DNA of 23,480 nucleotides, from the NCBI GenBank assembly GCA_003444615.1, contig DLUN01000070.1:1376-24855 (forward strand). Direction: 5' to 3'. The stretch is from Syntrophomonas sp. (GTDB lineage: Bacteria; Bacillota; Syntrophomonadia; Syntrophomonadales; Syntrophomonadaceae). The notes under the pieces were generated by a model. The model had not been told where the DNA came from. It searched no databases and saw only the letters and a program-made list of their open reading frames with translations. The translations under genes and the position numbers were made by a program. Each line of letters opens with the position of its first letter. Position 1 is the first letter of the stretch. This document shows positions 14,820 through 23,480 of this stretch, one piece after another.

Positions 14820-14844
14820 AAAATCTCACCCTTTTAAGCTAATG

Positions 14845-15582
14845 CTAAGATGTAGTCTTTACTACGGGTTGTCCCTTATAGCGAACATCTACATAAACCA
14901 AAGCATCTTGTCCTGCCTCTAAAAACTCCTGTTCCAACTTAAACACTTGACTAATTACCGACAGTTTCTCGTCCAGTCGCTCTTTTTTACCAAATCTGAT
15001 TTCTGTTCCCTCAGCTGTGTATATAATCAATTCCTGACTAGTACTGGTAAAGTGAAAATCCGATATTTGGGCTCTTTCCTGTTCAGACAGTTCATCCCAT
15101 ATCTTTCTGATGAAATCAACACCCTGAGGTTCAACTGCCTGTCCCATAATAATCTGCTGGGGAACCGGATCAACAGTAATCACTGGTATCTCCGGAGTGG
15201 GAAACTGCAGGCTTTTATTTATACATACCCCTTCAGAGTCAATAATCAAAAACTCATTAATGGCAGGTATTACAGCCCACATTACCCTTTCTGTAACCTT
15301 TATCTCCAATGTGCGCGGCAGATGGCGCACTAATTGAGCCTCTTTTACCATGGGGTGTAATTCAACCGCCTTGGACACCAAATTCTCGTTGGCTTCAAAG
15401 AGTTTGATCCCCGTTTCAATACCTGCCAGATCAATTATATCTTGTTGTGGAATCGTGGAGTTGCCCGTAACTTTTATTGTATCAACTTGAAAAAAGGAAC
15501 TGTGTAGAAAAAAATATATACATAGAATGATTAATAACAAGAAGATGGCTGCACTAAAAAAACGGCGAGATGTGCTCTTCAT
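14845..15582 (-). CDS. ftsQ: Cell division protein FtsQ/DivIB
   Basis: Bitopic divisome protein. From ATG at 15582 it has 245 residues: a basic N-tail (MKSTSRRF), one membrane helix at about 9-26, then a POTRA domain (FFQVDTIKVTGNSTIPQQDI, then LVRHLPRTLEIKVTER) and the FtsQ beta domain (IIDSEGVC.., LIIYTAEGTEIRFGKKERLD). The frame is open to TTG at 15657, but that start lacks a ribosome site and lies upstream of a perfect extended -10 promoter; 15582 has AGGGGA ten bases upstream and gives the expected short cytoplasmic tail. Its place between mur genes and ftsAZ is standard; short and Gram-positive context would also permit the name divIB. Confidence 0.92.
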   Translation of the reverse strand: MKSTSRRFFSAAIFLLLIILCIYFFLHSSFFQVDTIKVTGNSTIPQQDIIDLAGIETGIKLFEANENLVSKAVELHPMVKEAQLVRHLPRTLEIKVTERVMWAVIPAINEFLIIDSEGVCINKSLQFPTPEIPVITVDPVPQQIIMGQAVEPQGVDFIRKIWDELSEQERAQISDFHFTSTSQELIIYTAEGTEIRFGKKERLDEKLSVISQVFKLEQEFLEAGQDALVYVDVRYKGQPVVKTTS

Positions 15583-15621
15583 CAGGCAACAATCCCCTAT
15601 CCCCAAATATCCGTATGCTTG

Positions 15622-15630
15622 ATTATAACA
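15622..15630 (-). promoter_or_regulatory. Extended -10 promoter ahead of ftsQ
   Basis: On the minus strand TGTTATAAT is a perfect extended -10, 39 bases before the ftsQ ATG. No -35 lies at 16-18 bases; TTGACT (15652-15657) is 24 bases away. It gives the ftsQ-DUF881-sbp(-ftsAZ) group a start independent of the mur genes and supports the ftsQ start at 15582. Confidence 0.55.
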
Positions 15631-15666
15631 GATATTTTTTGTTAACGCATCAGTCAATATGGATAA

Positions 15667-15693
15667 GGGGCCTACCTTTAGGTCCTAGGCCCC
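15667..15693 (-). terminator. Hairpin overlapping the murA stop; possible attenuator
   Basis: GGGGCCTA (15667-15674) and TAGGCCCC (15686-15693) are perfect 8-base inverted arms around an 11-base loop that contains the murA stop codon. The sequence after it in the direction of transcription is TTATCCATATT, without a clear T-run, so it may only partly stop transcription. With the promoter at 15622-15630 it marks a boundary between murA and ftsQ. Confidence 0.45.
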
Positions 15694-16934
15694 CGGGTAA
15701 TATCTGCCCCAATACTTTGTAATTTGACATGAATCTTATCATAACCTCGATCTATATGATCTATTCGATTAATATGGGTTTCCCCGTCTGCAAATAATCC
15801 GGCTAGGATTAAAGCTGCGCCAGCCCTAAGATCAGTGGCCTCCACCGAAGCCCCTTCCAAACGATTTTTGCCTTTGATAATGGCTACCCTGCCTTCAACC
15901 TTGATATCAGCCCCCATTCTGCGAAGCTCCTGAACATGCATGAAGCGGTTTTCGAAAATAGTTTCCACCAAAACGCTGGTACCAACAATTGAAGATAACA
16001 AGGCCATTATCTGAGGCTGCATATCTGTGGGAAATCCTGGATAAGGCATTGTTTTTATATCAGCAGGTCTAAGACGTCCTCCTCCTACTACTTTTATACC
16101 GGAATTATAGGTTAGCACTTCAGCACCTATCTCGCGCAGCTTGGAAACTACGGGCTGAACGTGTTCCAAGACCACATTTTCAATAAAAACTTCTCCTCTG
16201 GATATGGCTGCTGCCACCATAAATGTACCAGCTTCGATCCGGTCAGGTATCACCGCATGTTCAACACTGCCCAGGCGACTTACCCCTTCAATTCTAATAG
16301 TATCCAATCCGGCTCCTCTTATTTTGGCACCCATGCGGTTTAAGAAGTTTTGCAGGTCAACTATTTCTGGTTCACGGGCTGCATTGCGTAATATAGTAGT
16401 ACCGGGAAGCAGTACCGCGGCCATCATTAAGTTTTCGGTAGCTCCCACACTGGGAAAATCCAATAAAATCTCCTGGCTTCCCAAAGACGAACCTAACCCT
16501 TCCATAAAGCCAAACTCTTCTTTGATGGTAAAGCCCATGCTTTGAAAACCTTTAAGATGTAAATCCATGGGGCGTGTTCCGATAGCGCATCCGCCAGGAT
16601 AGGCTACCCGAGCATGATGAAACCTGGATAACAAAGCTCCCATCACCAGGTTTGAAGCTCTCATTTTGCGAGATATCTCTTCAGGAAGCTCTATCTTATT
16701 TACAGTACTGCCATCAATTATCAGTACGTCTTTTTCCCGTTTAACTTTCGCTCCTAAAATCTCTAAGGCCTGTGCCATAACCTTAATATCTTCTAAATCC
16801 GGCACTCCTGTTAAAACTACTTCTCCTGAGCAGAGTAAACTGGCGGCCATAATAGGAAGGGTTGAGTTCTTGGATCCGCTAACACTTATTTGGCCTTTGA
16901 GGGGTTTGGAACCTCTTACCACTAGATAGTCCAA
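15678..16934 (-). CDS. murA: UDP-N-acetylglucosamine 1-carboxyvinyltransferase MurA
   Basis: First committed step of peptidoglycan synthesis: transfers enolpyruvate from PEP to UDP-GlcNAc. The 418-residue protein has SGSKNSTLPIMAASLL (residues 20-35) with the substrate-binding Lys22 and Asn23, and the catalytic Cys116 in YPGGCAIGTRPMDLHLKG, the residue attacked by fosfomycin. Further family blocks are PDRIEAGTFMVAAA, YPGFPTDMQPQ and ATDLRAGAALILAGL with the conserved Arg. The start is TTG at 16934 with GGAGGTG five bases upstream. It follows murC by 18 bases. A murA copy inside the dcw cluster next to murC is common in clostridia, while B. subtilis has its copies elsewhere; a second copy (murAB/murZ) may exist outside the window. 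Confidence 0.97.
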   Translation of the reverse strand: MDYLVVRGSKPLKGQISVSGSKNSTLPIMAASLLCSGEVVLTGVPDLEDIKVMAQALEILGAKVKREKDVLIIDGSTVNKIELPEEISRKMRASNLVMGALLSRFHHARVAYPGGCAIGTRPMDLHLKGFQSMGFTIKEEFGFMEGLGSSLGSQEILLDFPSVGATENLMMAAVLLPGTTILRNAAREPEIVDLQNFLNRMGAKIRGAGLDTIRIEGVSRLGSVEHAVIPDRIEAGTFMVAAAISRGEVFIENVVLEHVQPVVSKLREIGAEVLTYNSGIKVVGGGRLRPADIKTMPYPGFPTDMQPQIMALLSSIVGTSVLVETIFENRFMHVQELRRMGADIKVEGRVAIIKGKNRLEGASVEATDLRAGAALILAGLFADGETHINRIDHIDRGYDKIHVKLQSIGADITRGPRT

Positions 16935-16952
16935 TTGAACACCTCCGCTAGC

Positions 16953-18344
16953 TCACGCCTGCGGGACAGATTTTTTTAACCTGCTTATAAATGCGGGCCC
17001 AATTCTCCATACATCGCCCGCCCCCATAGTAATTATCAGATCACCTTTGCGTCCAATTTCCATTAAATAGTGAATAACATCCTCCAATTCTGGTATGAGA
17101 ATGGCTGTGCCCCCGCCTTGTTTAGCAACATTAAATATAATGCTGCTGCTAATACCTGGAATAGGAGTTTCGCCTGCTGCATATATATTGGTAATAATAA
17201 CCACATCGCTGGCTTGCAAAGCCTCACCCAATTGAATGCCTAATTGTCGCGTACGGGTATAACGATGGGGTTGAAATACCGTTATCAATCTGCCCGAATG
17301 GTAATTGCGTGCCGCGCTCAAAGTTGCCTTGATTTCCGTGGGGTGATGAGCATAATCATCGATAACCATAATACCATCGTGCTCACCCATTATTTCGAAA
17401 CGTCTTTTGACACCGTGGAAATCAAAAATAGCTGCGCGCATACTTGCAAAATCCAAGGATAGTTCCCGGCCAGTAGCAATAGCTGCCAAAGCGTTGAGGG
17501 CATTGTGCCATCCCGGAACCGATAACTGAATATTACCTAGTAATTTGCCATGTTCATAAACATCAAAAACTGATCCCCACCCTTTAGCTTTCCAATTTTT
17601 AAAGTAGTAGTCATTAGTTTCGCTTTCACCAAAGAATACTTTACGGGTACCACTACTTTCAGCAAGCCTTCTTAAACCGGGATCGTCGCCAAACAAGATT
17701 GCCAAACCCTCCGGTTGTACGCCGTCAATATACTGACGAAAAGCATCCTTTAGACGCTCTAAAGTGTGATAATAATCCAGGTGATCATCCTCCATATTGG
17801 TTACCACAGCAATTTTAGGATGCAGTTCTAAAAAGGACGCATCACTTTCATCGGCTTCCACGATAAAAAATTCGTCGGTCCCTAGCTTGGCATTAAAATA
17901 ATGATGATCCTGTAGTTCCCCGCCCACTATAAACGCAGGATCTAATCCACTGCCAGACAAAACTTTATAAATCATAAAAGTAGTGGTTGTCTTACCATGG
18001 GCGCCGGCGACCGCAATTCCGTTGCTGCGGTTAACTAATTTTGCCAGCATCTGTCCCCTTTTCAATATCGGTATTTTGCGGTGACGAGCAAGAATAACCT
18101 CGGGATTATCCGCCGGGATAGCCGAGGATATTACCAGTACATCAACTCCTTCCTGAAGGTGTGATGAGGAATGACCTTGATATACAGTAATTCCCATTTG
18201 CTCCAGTTGCTCAGTTATTTCATTATGTTGGAGGTCGGATCCTGTTACCTTCATGCCCTGTTCAGCAAGAACTTTAGCAATTCCACTCATCCCTGCTCCA
18301 GCAATTCCTACCATATGAATCCACTGTCCGCTCTGCTCGGACAT
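16953..18344 (-). CDS. murC: UDP-N-acetylmuramate-L-alanine ligase MurC
   Basis: Cytoplasmic ATP-dependent ligase that adds L-Ala to UDP-MurNAc. The 463-residue protein has the three-domain Mur ligase layout: an N-terminal Rossmann UDP-binding motif GIAGAGMSGIAKVLAEQG (13-30), the ATP-binding P-loop GAHGKTTTT (114-122) with VEADESDASFLELHP and NMEDDHLDYY in the central domain, and a C-terminal domain with DDYAHHPTEI and FQPHRYTRT. These last two blocks are specific to MurC. The ATG at 18344 is preceded by AAGGAG. The gene upstream, murG, is 113 bases away, the widest gap inside the mur block. murC lies in the dcw cluster here, unlike B. subtilis where it is elsewhere. murB, often its neighbour, is absent. 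Confidence 0.97.
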   Translation of the reverse strand: MSEQSGQWIHMVGIAGAGMSGIAKVLAEQGMKVTGSDLQHNEITEQLEQMGITVYQGHSSSHLQEGVDVLVISSAIPADNPEVILARHRKIPILKRGQMLAKLVNRSNGIAVAGAHGKTTTTFMIYKVLSGSGLDPAFIVGGELQDHHYFNAKLGTDEFFIVEADESDASFLELHPKIAVVTNMEDDHLDYYHTLERLKDAFRQYIDGVQPEGLAILFGDDPGLRRLAESSGTRKVFFGESETNDYYFKNWKAKGWGSVFDVYEHGKLLGNIQLSVPGWHNALNALAAIATGRELSLDFASMRAAIFDFHGVKRRFEIMGEHDGIMVIDDYAHHPTEIKATLSAARNYHSGRLITVFQPHRYTRTRQLGIQLGEALQASDVVIITNIYAAGETPIPGISSSIIFNVAKQGGGTAILIPELEDVIHYLMEIGRKGDLIITMGAGDVWRIGPAFISRLKKSVPQA

Positions 18345-18457
18345 TTCCTCATCTCCTTAAACCTAACATTGGTGATTCACTTTATAGTATGCATATTTAA
18401 CAAAAGTGGTTACATTTTTAAATACGTAGCCTGTCCCCTTCTACACCTGTCAAAAAC
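18345..18457 (-). promoter_or_regulatory. Gap between murG and murC, possible internal promoter
   Basis: This is the longest non-coding gap in the tightly packed mur block. On the minus strand it contains a perfect TTGACA (18448-18453) but the hexamers 16-19 bases downstream (such as TACGTA) are poor, and nearer murC it has TATAAA-like sequence with no matching -35. An internal promoter is plausible but not shown. No terminator or small gene is seen. Confidence 0.25.
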
Positions 18458-19546
18458 TTAGCCTATCAGTTCAGCGATTATATCTTCCAGGGCATTAGGC
18501 TTAGCTTCCTGCAACATCTGCTGGCGCATAAAATTCAATCTATCCGGTTCACTGCGCAAAGCTTCAATGGTATTAACTAGAGTATCCCCGTCCAGGAACT
18601 CATCAATAACCATGGTCACCGCTTTTTTACCCATCAAGGCCCGGGCATTTTTTTCCTGGTGGTTTTCGGCGGCATAAGGATAAGGAACCAGGATAGCAGG
18701 TAATCCAAGCACTGCTAATTCTGCCAGGGTGCTGGCTCCAGCCCGGCAAATGGCCAAATGGGCGGCCGCCATGGCTTGTTCAATATTGTTCATATAGGGG
18801 ATTATCTTTAGGACAGCTTTACAGTCTCGTTTTAGGCGGTCCTGCACCTGGCGTTTTATGTCCTCATAATGATCCGGGCCAGTTATCCATATTATCTGCA
18901 TGGCTCTATCCTGCAAACGTTCCACGGCTTCTAACATGGCCCGGTTTATAGTGGCAGCTCCCCGGCTGCCTCCAAAAGCAATTATCGTAAACCAATTATC
19001 GTTTAATCCTAAGGCCTGCCGGCTCGCCTGAGGAGTAACAGCAAAAAATTCCCGGCGTACCGGGAGCCCGGTTACTTTGATGCGTTTTGCCTCTATATAC
19101 TCTCCCGCTTCGGCAAAGGTAAGCATAACACAATCAACTCGTTTGGCCAGGTAGCGATTAGCCAGCCCTGGATAAGCGTTTTGTTCATGGATAAATGTTT
19201 TGGGAGCAAAATAAGTTCCTGCCATTACTACCGGAAAAGAAACATACCCCCCCGTTCCCAGAATAAAGTCTGGCTTAAACTCTTTTATTATATCCTTAGC
19301 TTGAAAAAAGCTATGAGGAAATTTTACCAGCGAGCGGCTCGCTTTCAACATGGAGGATCGATCTATACCCGATACATCAATAGCAGTAAAAGCATAACCG
19401 GCTTCAGGAACAATGCGGCTCTCCATGCCCTTGGACCCCACATACAAAATTTCCATGTTATCCACTCTGCGGCGCAACTCATCAGCAATAGCCAGAGCTG
19501 GATAAATATGTCCGCCTGTCCCACCACCGGTAATGATTGCTCTCAT
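18458..19546 (-). CDS. murG: UDP-GlcNAc:undecaprenyl-PP-MurNAc-pentapeptide GlcNAc transferase MurG
   Basis: Peripheral membrane GT-B glycosyltransferase that converts lipid I to lipid II on the inner face of the membrane. The 362-residue protein opens [20 protein letters not shown], with the first glycine loop GGGTGGH (7-13). Other signatures are the second glycine-rich loop [43 protein letters not shown] with the UDP-GlcNAc-binding Glu, and [17 protein letters not shown]. The ATG at 19546 has AGGAGGAACTG upstream. It lies 13 bases after ftsW and is part of the mraY-murD-ftsW-murG run, the usual order. Confidence 0.97.
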   Translation of the reverse strand: MRAIITGGGTGGHIYPALAIADELRRRVDNMEILYVGSKGMESRIVPEAGYAFTAIDVSGIDRSSMLKASRSLVKFPHSFFQAKDIIKEFKPDFILGTGGYVSFPVVMAGTYFAPKTFIHEQNAYPGLANRYLAKRVDCVMLTFAEAGEYIEAKRIKVTGLPVRREFFAVTPQASRQALGLNDNWFTIIAFGGSRGAATINRAMLEAVERLQDRAMQIIWITGPDHYEDIKRQVQDRLKRDCKAVLKIIPYMNNIEQAMAAAHLAICRAGASTLAELAVLGLPAILVPYPYAAENHQEKNARALMGKKAVTMVIDEFLDGDTLVNTIEALRSEPDRLNFMRQQMLQEAKPNALEDIIAELIG

Positions 19547-19559
19547 CAGTTCCTCCTGT

Positions 19560-20660
19560 TTATCGATAAGTACTGTACCTGGATATGTTTAACAAAAAAC
19601 CGACCCCTATTAAGGTAAACAATAAAGATGACCCTCCATAACTTATAAAGGGCAGGGTTATTCCTGTAACCGGTAGTGCTCCTGAAACAACCCCAATATT
19701 TATAGCGGCTTGAAAAACAATCATAGTGGTTATACCGGTTGCCAAAAGACTGCCAAAAGTATCAGGAGCATTTATAGCTATACGAAAGCCTCTCCAGGCA
19801 AATAACAGGAATAAACAGATAACCAAAAAGGCCCCTAAAAAACCCAGCTCTTCACCTAATATGGCAAATATAAAATCGGTATGCTGTTCAGGCAGGTAAA
19901 AAAACTTTTGCCTGCTTCTGCCCAGCCCCATACCAAATAACCCCCCTGAGCCCAGGGCATACAAGGATTGTATGGTTTGAAATCCCTCATCGGTTGGGTA
20001 TTTCCATGGGTCGAGGAAAGCGATGAATCGCTGCATACGATAGGGAGCTAAAGCTATAGCTGCTGCCACAACTCCAGCACCAGACAAAGCGATCAACCCC
20101 AAGTGACTCCAGCGCGCACCAGCCGCCAACATCATAAAAAAGGCTGTTCCAGCAATGGCAAATGCTGTTCCCAAGTCAGGCTGCAACATAATAAGCCCAC
20201 ATACCAAAGCTATGAAAACCAGATAAGGCAAAATTCCTTTAGTAAAAGACCTCATACTGTCCAGATTGACTTCCATAACCTTTGCTAAAAACATAACCAT
20301 AGCTAATTTAGCCAATTCTGAGGGGGTAAACTGCATAATCCCTACCCCCAGCCAGCGGCTTGATCCTTTAGTATCTATGCCCAGAGGGGTTATGACCAAA
20401 ATCAAGCACAATAGTGTAAAAACCATTAAAGGAATAGCCAAATCCTTAATGCGCACATAGTTAAATTTCATAACCACCAGCATACAGACTATACCAATCA
20501 AGGCCCACAAGAGCTGTTTTTTAAAAAACAAATAAGCATCATCATACCGTATATTGGAGGTAACGGCACTGGAGCTGAATACCATCACTAAGCCAATACC
20601 AACTAATAGTAGGGTGGTTATAAAAAGAATGAAATCAGGAGGTCCTTTTCTTAAACGCAA
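19560..20660 (-). CDS. ftsW: SEDS peptidoglycan polymerase FtsW/SpoVE
   Basis: Polytopic SEDS-family glycosyltransferase that polymerises lipid II with a class B PBP. About ten membrane helices are visible over 366 residues. Signatures are [20 protein letters not shown] (about 100-119), [14 protein letters not shown] [11 protein letters not shown], and [19 protein letters not shown] with the catalytic Asp262; it ends with [12 protein letters not shown]. The start is TTG at 20660 with AGGAGGGG six bases upstream. It sits between murD and murG, where B. subtilis has spoVE; whether it serves vegetative division (FtsW), spore cortex (SpoVE) or both cannot be told from sequence. It is not RodA by context. 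Confidence 0.94.
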   Translation of the reverse strand: MRLRKGPPDFILFITTLLLVGIGLVMVFSSSAVTSNIRYDDAYLFFKKQLLWALIGIVCMLVVMKFNYVRIKDLAIPLMVFTLLCLILVITPLGIDTKGSSRWLGVGIMQFTPSELAKLAMVMFLAKVMEVNLDSMRSFTKGILPYLVFIALVCGLIMLQPDLGTAFAIAGTAFFMMLAAGARWSHLGLIALSGAGVVAAAIALAPYRMQRFIAFLDPWKYPTDEGFQTIQSLYALGSGGLFGMGLGRSRQKFFYLPEQHTDFIFAILGEELGFLGAFLVICLFLLFAWRGFRIAINAPDTFGSLLATGITTMIVFQAAINIGVVSGALPVTGITLPFISYGGSSLLFTLIGVGFLLNISRYSTYR

Positions 20661-20674
20661 TCTTTGCCCCTCCT

Positions 20675-22042
20675 CTAATCTGGAGACCTTTCTGACAAAG
20701 AGCGTGTGAGTTTGCAGAAAAGGTCTCCCCGGTGCTCGTAGCTGGGGAATTGATCCCAGCTAGCACAGGCAGGTGATAACAAAACAACGTCTCCATCCAC
20801 AGCCAAATGCGAAGCCAAATCTACAGCTTCCGTTAAGTCTTCTACCTCATGTATATTCCTAAAGGAAGTCTTCATGACGGCATCCTTAATCTCCTGACGG
20901 GCTTCCCCCAATATAATCAGTTCACGTACTCGCGCCGCCACCATCTGGGCAAATTCTGTGAAATCGGAGCCCTTACTCCGGCCACCCGCAATTAGTATTA
21001 TGGGCTGGTGAAATGATTGAAGAGCTTTTATAGCTGATTCAGGGTTAGTGGCTTTGGAGTCATTTACATACAGAACTCCATTATGGTACACAACTTCTTC
21101 CATACGGTGCCTTACGCCGGTGAAAGTTTTCAAAGCATCACTGATCCGGGCTGGTCTTGCTCCATATAGATAGCTCATAGCCACAGCACAGAGAACGTTC
21201 TCCAAATTATGCTGGCCTCGTAAACGAATATCTCCCACCGGGCAAATCTGCGTCTTTTTACCAGCATGGCGATAGACAATTACATTATTATCAATAAAAA
21301 AGCCTTGTTCCAGTTGGTGCTGAGCCGAAAAGTATACTACCGTTGCCGGGCACATTTGTGCCAACTGGCGCACCTGCCTATCATCATAGTTAAACACCGC
21401 GTAGTCCCTTGGCTGCTGCTGCGCAAAAATTTTAGACTTGGCCTTTATATAAGCGTCCATGGTTTTATGGCGGTCCAGATGATCTGGGGTAATATTTAAT
21501 AAACCGCAAATATCGGGATGGAATTTAGCAACCGTCTCCAATTGAAAGCTTGATACTTCTGCCACTACAACGCCTTGAGTTAACTCATCAATTAGACTAG
21601 TCAAAGGGATGCCAATATTTCCCCCATAATAGGCGGATCGTCCATCCTTTTCTAAAATATAACGCAACAAGGCGGTAGTGGTGGTCTTGCCATTGGTTCC
21701 TGTAACAGCCAGCAGAGCAACCTGTTCATTTTTTAACCTAAAAGCTATCTCCAATTCGCCAATAATTGGTATCCCCTGGGCCTGTGCCCATTGGCAAATA
21801 GGTGAACTCAAAGGAACACCAGGGCTTATAACTATTAAATCTATATGCTTAATTCGCTCCGGTTCCCATTCATTTATCACCTGAATACCCAACTTCTCCA
21901 AATCCCTGGCTACCATTCCTAATGATTCCAAGGTTTTTTGATCATAGCCGATTACTTGGGCTCCATGTTTATGTAAACTCTGAGCTGCTGCCAGCCCACT
22001 TCGAGCCAGACCAATTACCAGCACTTTTTGACCTGTAAACAT
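20675..22042 (-). CDS. murD: UDP-N-acetylmuramoyl-L-alanine:D-glutamate ligase MurD
   Basis: Mur ligase that adds D-Glu in the cytoplasm. The N-terminal motif is MFTGQKVLVIGLARSGLAAA, the P-loop is VTGTNGKTTTTALL (about 112-125), and the central domain shows GLLNITPDHLDRH, the carbamylated-Lys segment (DAYIKAKSKIFA), VNDSKATNPESAIKAL and the C-terminal LLSPACASWDQFPSYEHRGD, which is the MurD-specific D-Glu region. The frame is also open to GTG at 22054, three bases after the mraY stop. The best ribosome site, AGGAAGTG, overlaps that GTG, so ATG at 22042 (about 11 bases downstream, 455 residues) is preferred; the choice is uncertain. Overlap of the ribosome site with the end of mraY suggests coupling. 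Confidence 0.95.
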   Translation of the reverse strand: MFTGQKVLVIGLARSGLAAAQSLHKHGAQVIGYDQKTLESLGMVARDLEKLGIQVINEWEPERIKHIDLIVISPGVPLSSPICQWAQAQGIPIIGELEIAFRLKNEQVALLAVTGTNGKTTTTALLRYILEKDGRSAYYGGNIGIPLTSLIDELTQGVVVAEVSSFQLETVAKFHPDICGLLNITPDHLDRHKTMDAYIKAKSKIFAQQQPRDYAVFNYDDRQVRQLAQMCPATVVYFSAQHQLEQGFFIDNNVIVYRHAGKKTQICPVGDIRLRGQHNLENVLCAVAMSYLYGARPARISDALKTFTGVRHRMEEVVYHNGVLYVNDSKATNPESAIKALQSFHQPIILIAGGRSKGSDFTEFAQMVAARVRELIILGEARQEIKDAVMKTSFRNIHEVEDLTEAVDLASHLAVDGDVVLLSPACASWDQFPSYEHRGDLFCKLTRSLSERSPD

Positions 22043-22057
22043 TATGGTATGCACTTC

Positions 22058-23032
22058 CTATCCTATATTTCGATAACCTAGCAATCCAACCATAACAAAA
22101 ACCAGTGATAAGGCCCAAAAAAATCGTACTACTTTTCGCTCTGGCCATCCCTTTAATTCAAAATGATGATGCAAAGGCGCCATTAATAGAATACGCTTGC
22201 CGGTAGTCTGGTAAGACACCACCTGTAAAATAACGCTTAAACCTTCCAAAACATAAACTCCTCCTAACAGCAAAAGAAAAAGTTCGGAATGAGTTAATGC
22301 CGCCACTGCTGCCACTGCACCACCCAATGCCATTGAGCCGGTATCACCCATGAAAACCCGGGCTGGATGACGATTAAAAAACAAAAAACCCAGGCATCCT
22401 CCGGCTAAAGCACCGCAAAATACCGTTAACTGGTAATGAGAGGTCATCAAACATACCAAGGCAAAAGCCAAGGCCACCAAAAATGTTACCCCGGTGGCTA
22501 GTCCATCCAAGCCATCAGTGAGATTGACCGTATTAGTAGTAGCTATGAGTACAATAATGATGAATGGTACATAGGCTAGGCCTAAATCCCATTCTAAGCC
22601 TAAAAATGGAACCACTACCGTGGTTCCCCTTTGAAAATAGTACAGGAGAAGCAATGCAAAAGCCAATCCAATCAACAGTTGCAAGCCTAACTTTTCCCGG
22701 GCCCGTAACCCAAGGGAGCGTTTTAAGACTACTTTAATGTAGTCATCCCAGAAACCAACCGCCCCAAAGGCCAACATAACTACCACGGCTGCTACTGCTT
22801 CCCCGCTGTTTCCCGCCAGGATAAAGGTAGATACCATAACAGCTGTGATAATCATTATACCGCCCATAGTAGGTGTTCCGGCCTTGATCAAATGACCTTG
22901 GGGCCCATCTTCACGTATACTCTGCCCAACCTTTAACCGCGTTAAAAAAGGTATCAGCAATGGCCCCATCAGAAGCGCTATAAGCGTAGCCATGCCTAGA
23001 GCCATCAGTGCCGTCGTTACAATTCCCTGCAT
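22058..23032 (-). CDS. mraY: Phospho-MurNAc-pentapeptide transferase MraY
   Basis: Integral membrane enzyme that makes lipid I by transferring phospho-MurNAc-pentapeptide to undecaprenyl phosphate. The 324-residue protein has about ten helices. Landmark motifs are KAGTPTMGGIMII (50-62), GFWDDYIKV with Asp96-Asp97, NTVNLTDGLDGLATG (167-181), FMGDTGSMALGG with Asp230, and PLHHHFELKGWPE (286-298). The ATG at 23032 has GGGAGGATATAA upstream. It follows murF by 15 bases and precedes murD by a few bases, the normal murF-mraY-murD order. Confidence 0.97.
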   Translation of the reverse strand: MQGIVTTALMALGMATLIALLMGPLLIPFLTRLKVGQSIREDGPQGHLIKAGTPTMGGIMIITAVMVSTFILAGNSGEAVAAVVVMLAFGAVGFWDDYIKVVLKRSLGLRAREKLGLQLLIGLAFALLLLYYFQRGTTVVVPFLGLEWDLGLAYVPFIIIVLIATTNTVNLTDGLDGLATGVTFLVALAFALVCLMTSHYQLTVFCGALAGGCLGFLFFNRHPARVFMGDTGSMALGGAVAAVAALTHSELFLLLLGGVYVLEGLSVILQVVSYQTTGKRILLMAPLHHHFELKGWPERKVVRFFWALSLVFVMVGLLGYRNIG

Positions 23033-23047
23033 TTATATCCTCCCGGA

Positions 23048-23480
23048 TCAATCTTGTTTAAGCCAATCATTAACCAGGGTTTCCAATTGCATTCCCCGTG
23101 ATGCCTTAAACAAAACCGTGTCCTTTTTACTAATCTTAGTGAGTAAAAGCGGTATACTATCCTCTTTAGCCGGAAAGTGAAAAATGTGCTGGACTGGTAA
23201 ACCACAATTATAAGCCTCCTCGGATATGAGACGGCTCTTTTCTCCAATAGTAATTAATATATCTACTCCTAATTGAGCGGCCTTAGCTCCTACCCTTCTA
23301 TGACCTTCCTGCTCATATTCGCCCAGTTCATACATATCTCCTAATACCGCGACAAATCGACGGTTTCCAGCTATTTCCCGTCCGGCTTCTAAAGCAGCAA
23401 CCATGGAAACCGGATTAGCATTATAGCTATCGTTTATAAGAACACCGCCTTGGTCCAGGCTAGTTATAGATAAACGGTTC
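23048..23480 (-). CDS. murF: UDP-MurNAc-tripeptide-D-Ala-D-Ala ligase MurF, C-terminal part
   Basis: The last 144 codons of MurF, the ligase that adds D-Ala-D-Ala. The visible part is the central-to-C-terminal region: GGVLINDSYNANPVSM is the MurF-type motif, followed by RRFVAVLGDMYELGEYEQEG and KKDTVLFKASRGMQLE, typical of its C-terminal Rossmann-like domain. The gene runs off the right edge, so the P-loop and start are not seen. murE is expected farther upstream. The stop at 23048 is 15 bases before mraY. Confidence 0.95.
   Translation of the reverse strand, partial: NRLSITSLDQGGVLINDSYNANPVSMVAALEAGREIAGNRRFVAVLGDMYELGEYEQEGHRRVGAKAAQLGVDILITIGEKSRLISEEAYNCGLPVQHIFHFPAKEDSIPLLLTKISKKDTVLFKASRGMQLETLVNDWLKQD

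Noticed and set aside
15583..15657. Longer FtsQ starting at 15657
   Set aside because: No ribosome site, and a perfect extended -10 promoter lies inside the extension; the ATG at 15582 gives the usual short cytoplasmic tail.
18448..18453. Perfect TTGACA in the murG-murC gap as a sigma-A promoter
   Set aside because: No acceptable -10 at 16-19 bases; kept only as a low-confidence regulatory gap.

Overview
The window looks like chromosomal DNA of an endospore-forming Firmicute of moderate GC. It carries sigE, spoIIGA and sigG. Gene order matches two Bacillus/Clostridia landmark clusters: the dcw (division and cell wall) cluster and the dprA-topA-trmFO-xerC-hslV-hslU cluster. Protein texture and frequent TTG starts fit a clostridial lineage such as Syntrophomonadaceae, but that placement is inference from memory, not from a search. 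Nearly everything is on the minus strand; only two small genes are on the plus strand. No tRNA, rRNA, IS element, CRISPR array or prophage gene was seen.

In transcription order (high to low coordinates), the right half (23480 to 15678) holds peptidoglycan precursor genes: murF (cut by the window edge), mraY, murD, ftsW/spoVE, murG, murC, murA. A hairpin and a perfect extended -10 promoter (about 15620-15695) separate this block from ftsQ/divIB, a DUF881 gene and sbp. A sigma-H-like promoter (13715-13741) then precedes ftsA and ftsZ, which end at a clear terminator. FtsA has no canonical start codon at its conserved N-terminus: the expected ATG is ATC. murB is not in the cluster.

The centre (11270 to 8395) is the sporulation block. 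An extended -10 promoter drives spoIIGA and sigE (protease and pro-sigma factor), which end at a terminator. A sigma-F/sigma-G-type promoter follows, then sigG and an unannotated 45-residue membrane or exported peptide gene, then another terminator. The layout gives the expected cascade: vegetative/Spo0A-phase to sigma-E in the mother cell, then sigma-F/G in the forespore.

The region 8362 to 6434 is the least ordinary part. It holds a solitary N6-adenine DNA methyltransferase with an extra C-terminal domain, then two unrecognised small genes on the opposite strand. The left part (6433 to 1) is dprA, topA, trmFO, xerC, hslV and the start of hslU, the same order as B. subtilis smf-topA-gid-codV-clpQ-clpY.

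The strongest candidates for something undescribed are the non-AUG ftsA start next to a sigma-H-like promoter, the tiny peptide gene in the sigG operon, and the orphan methyltransferase with its small-gene neighbours. I did not find a convincing complete novel system.
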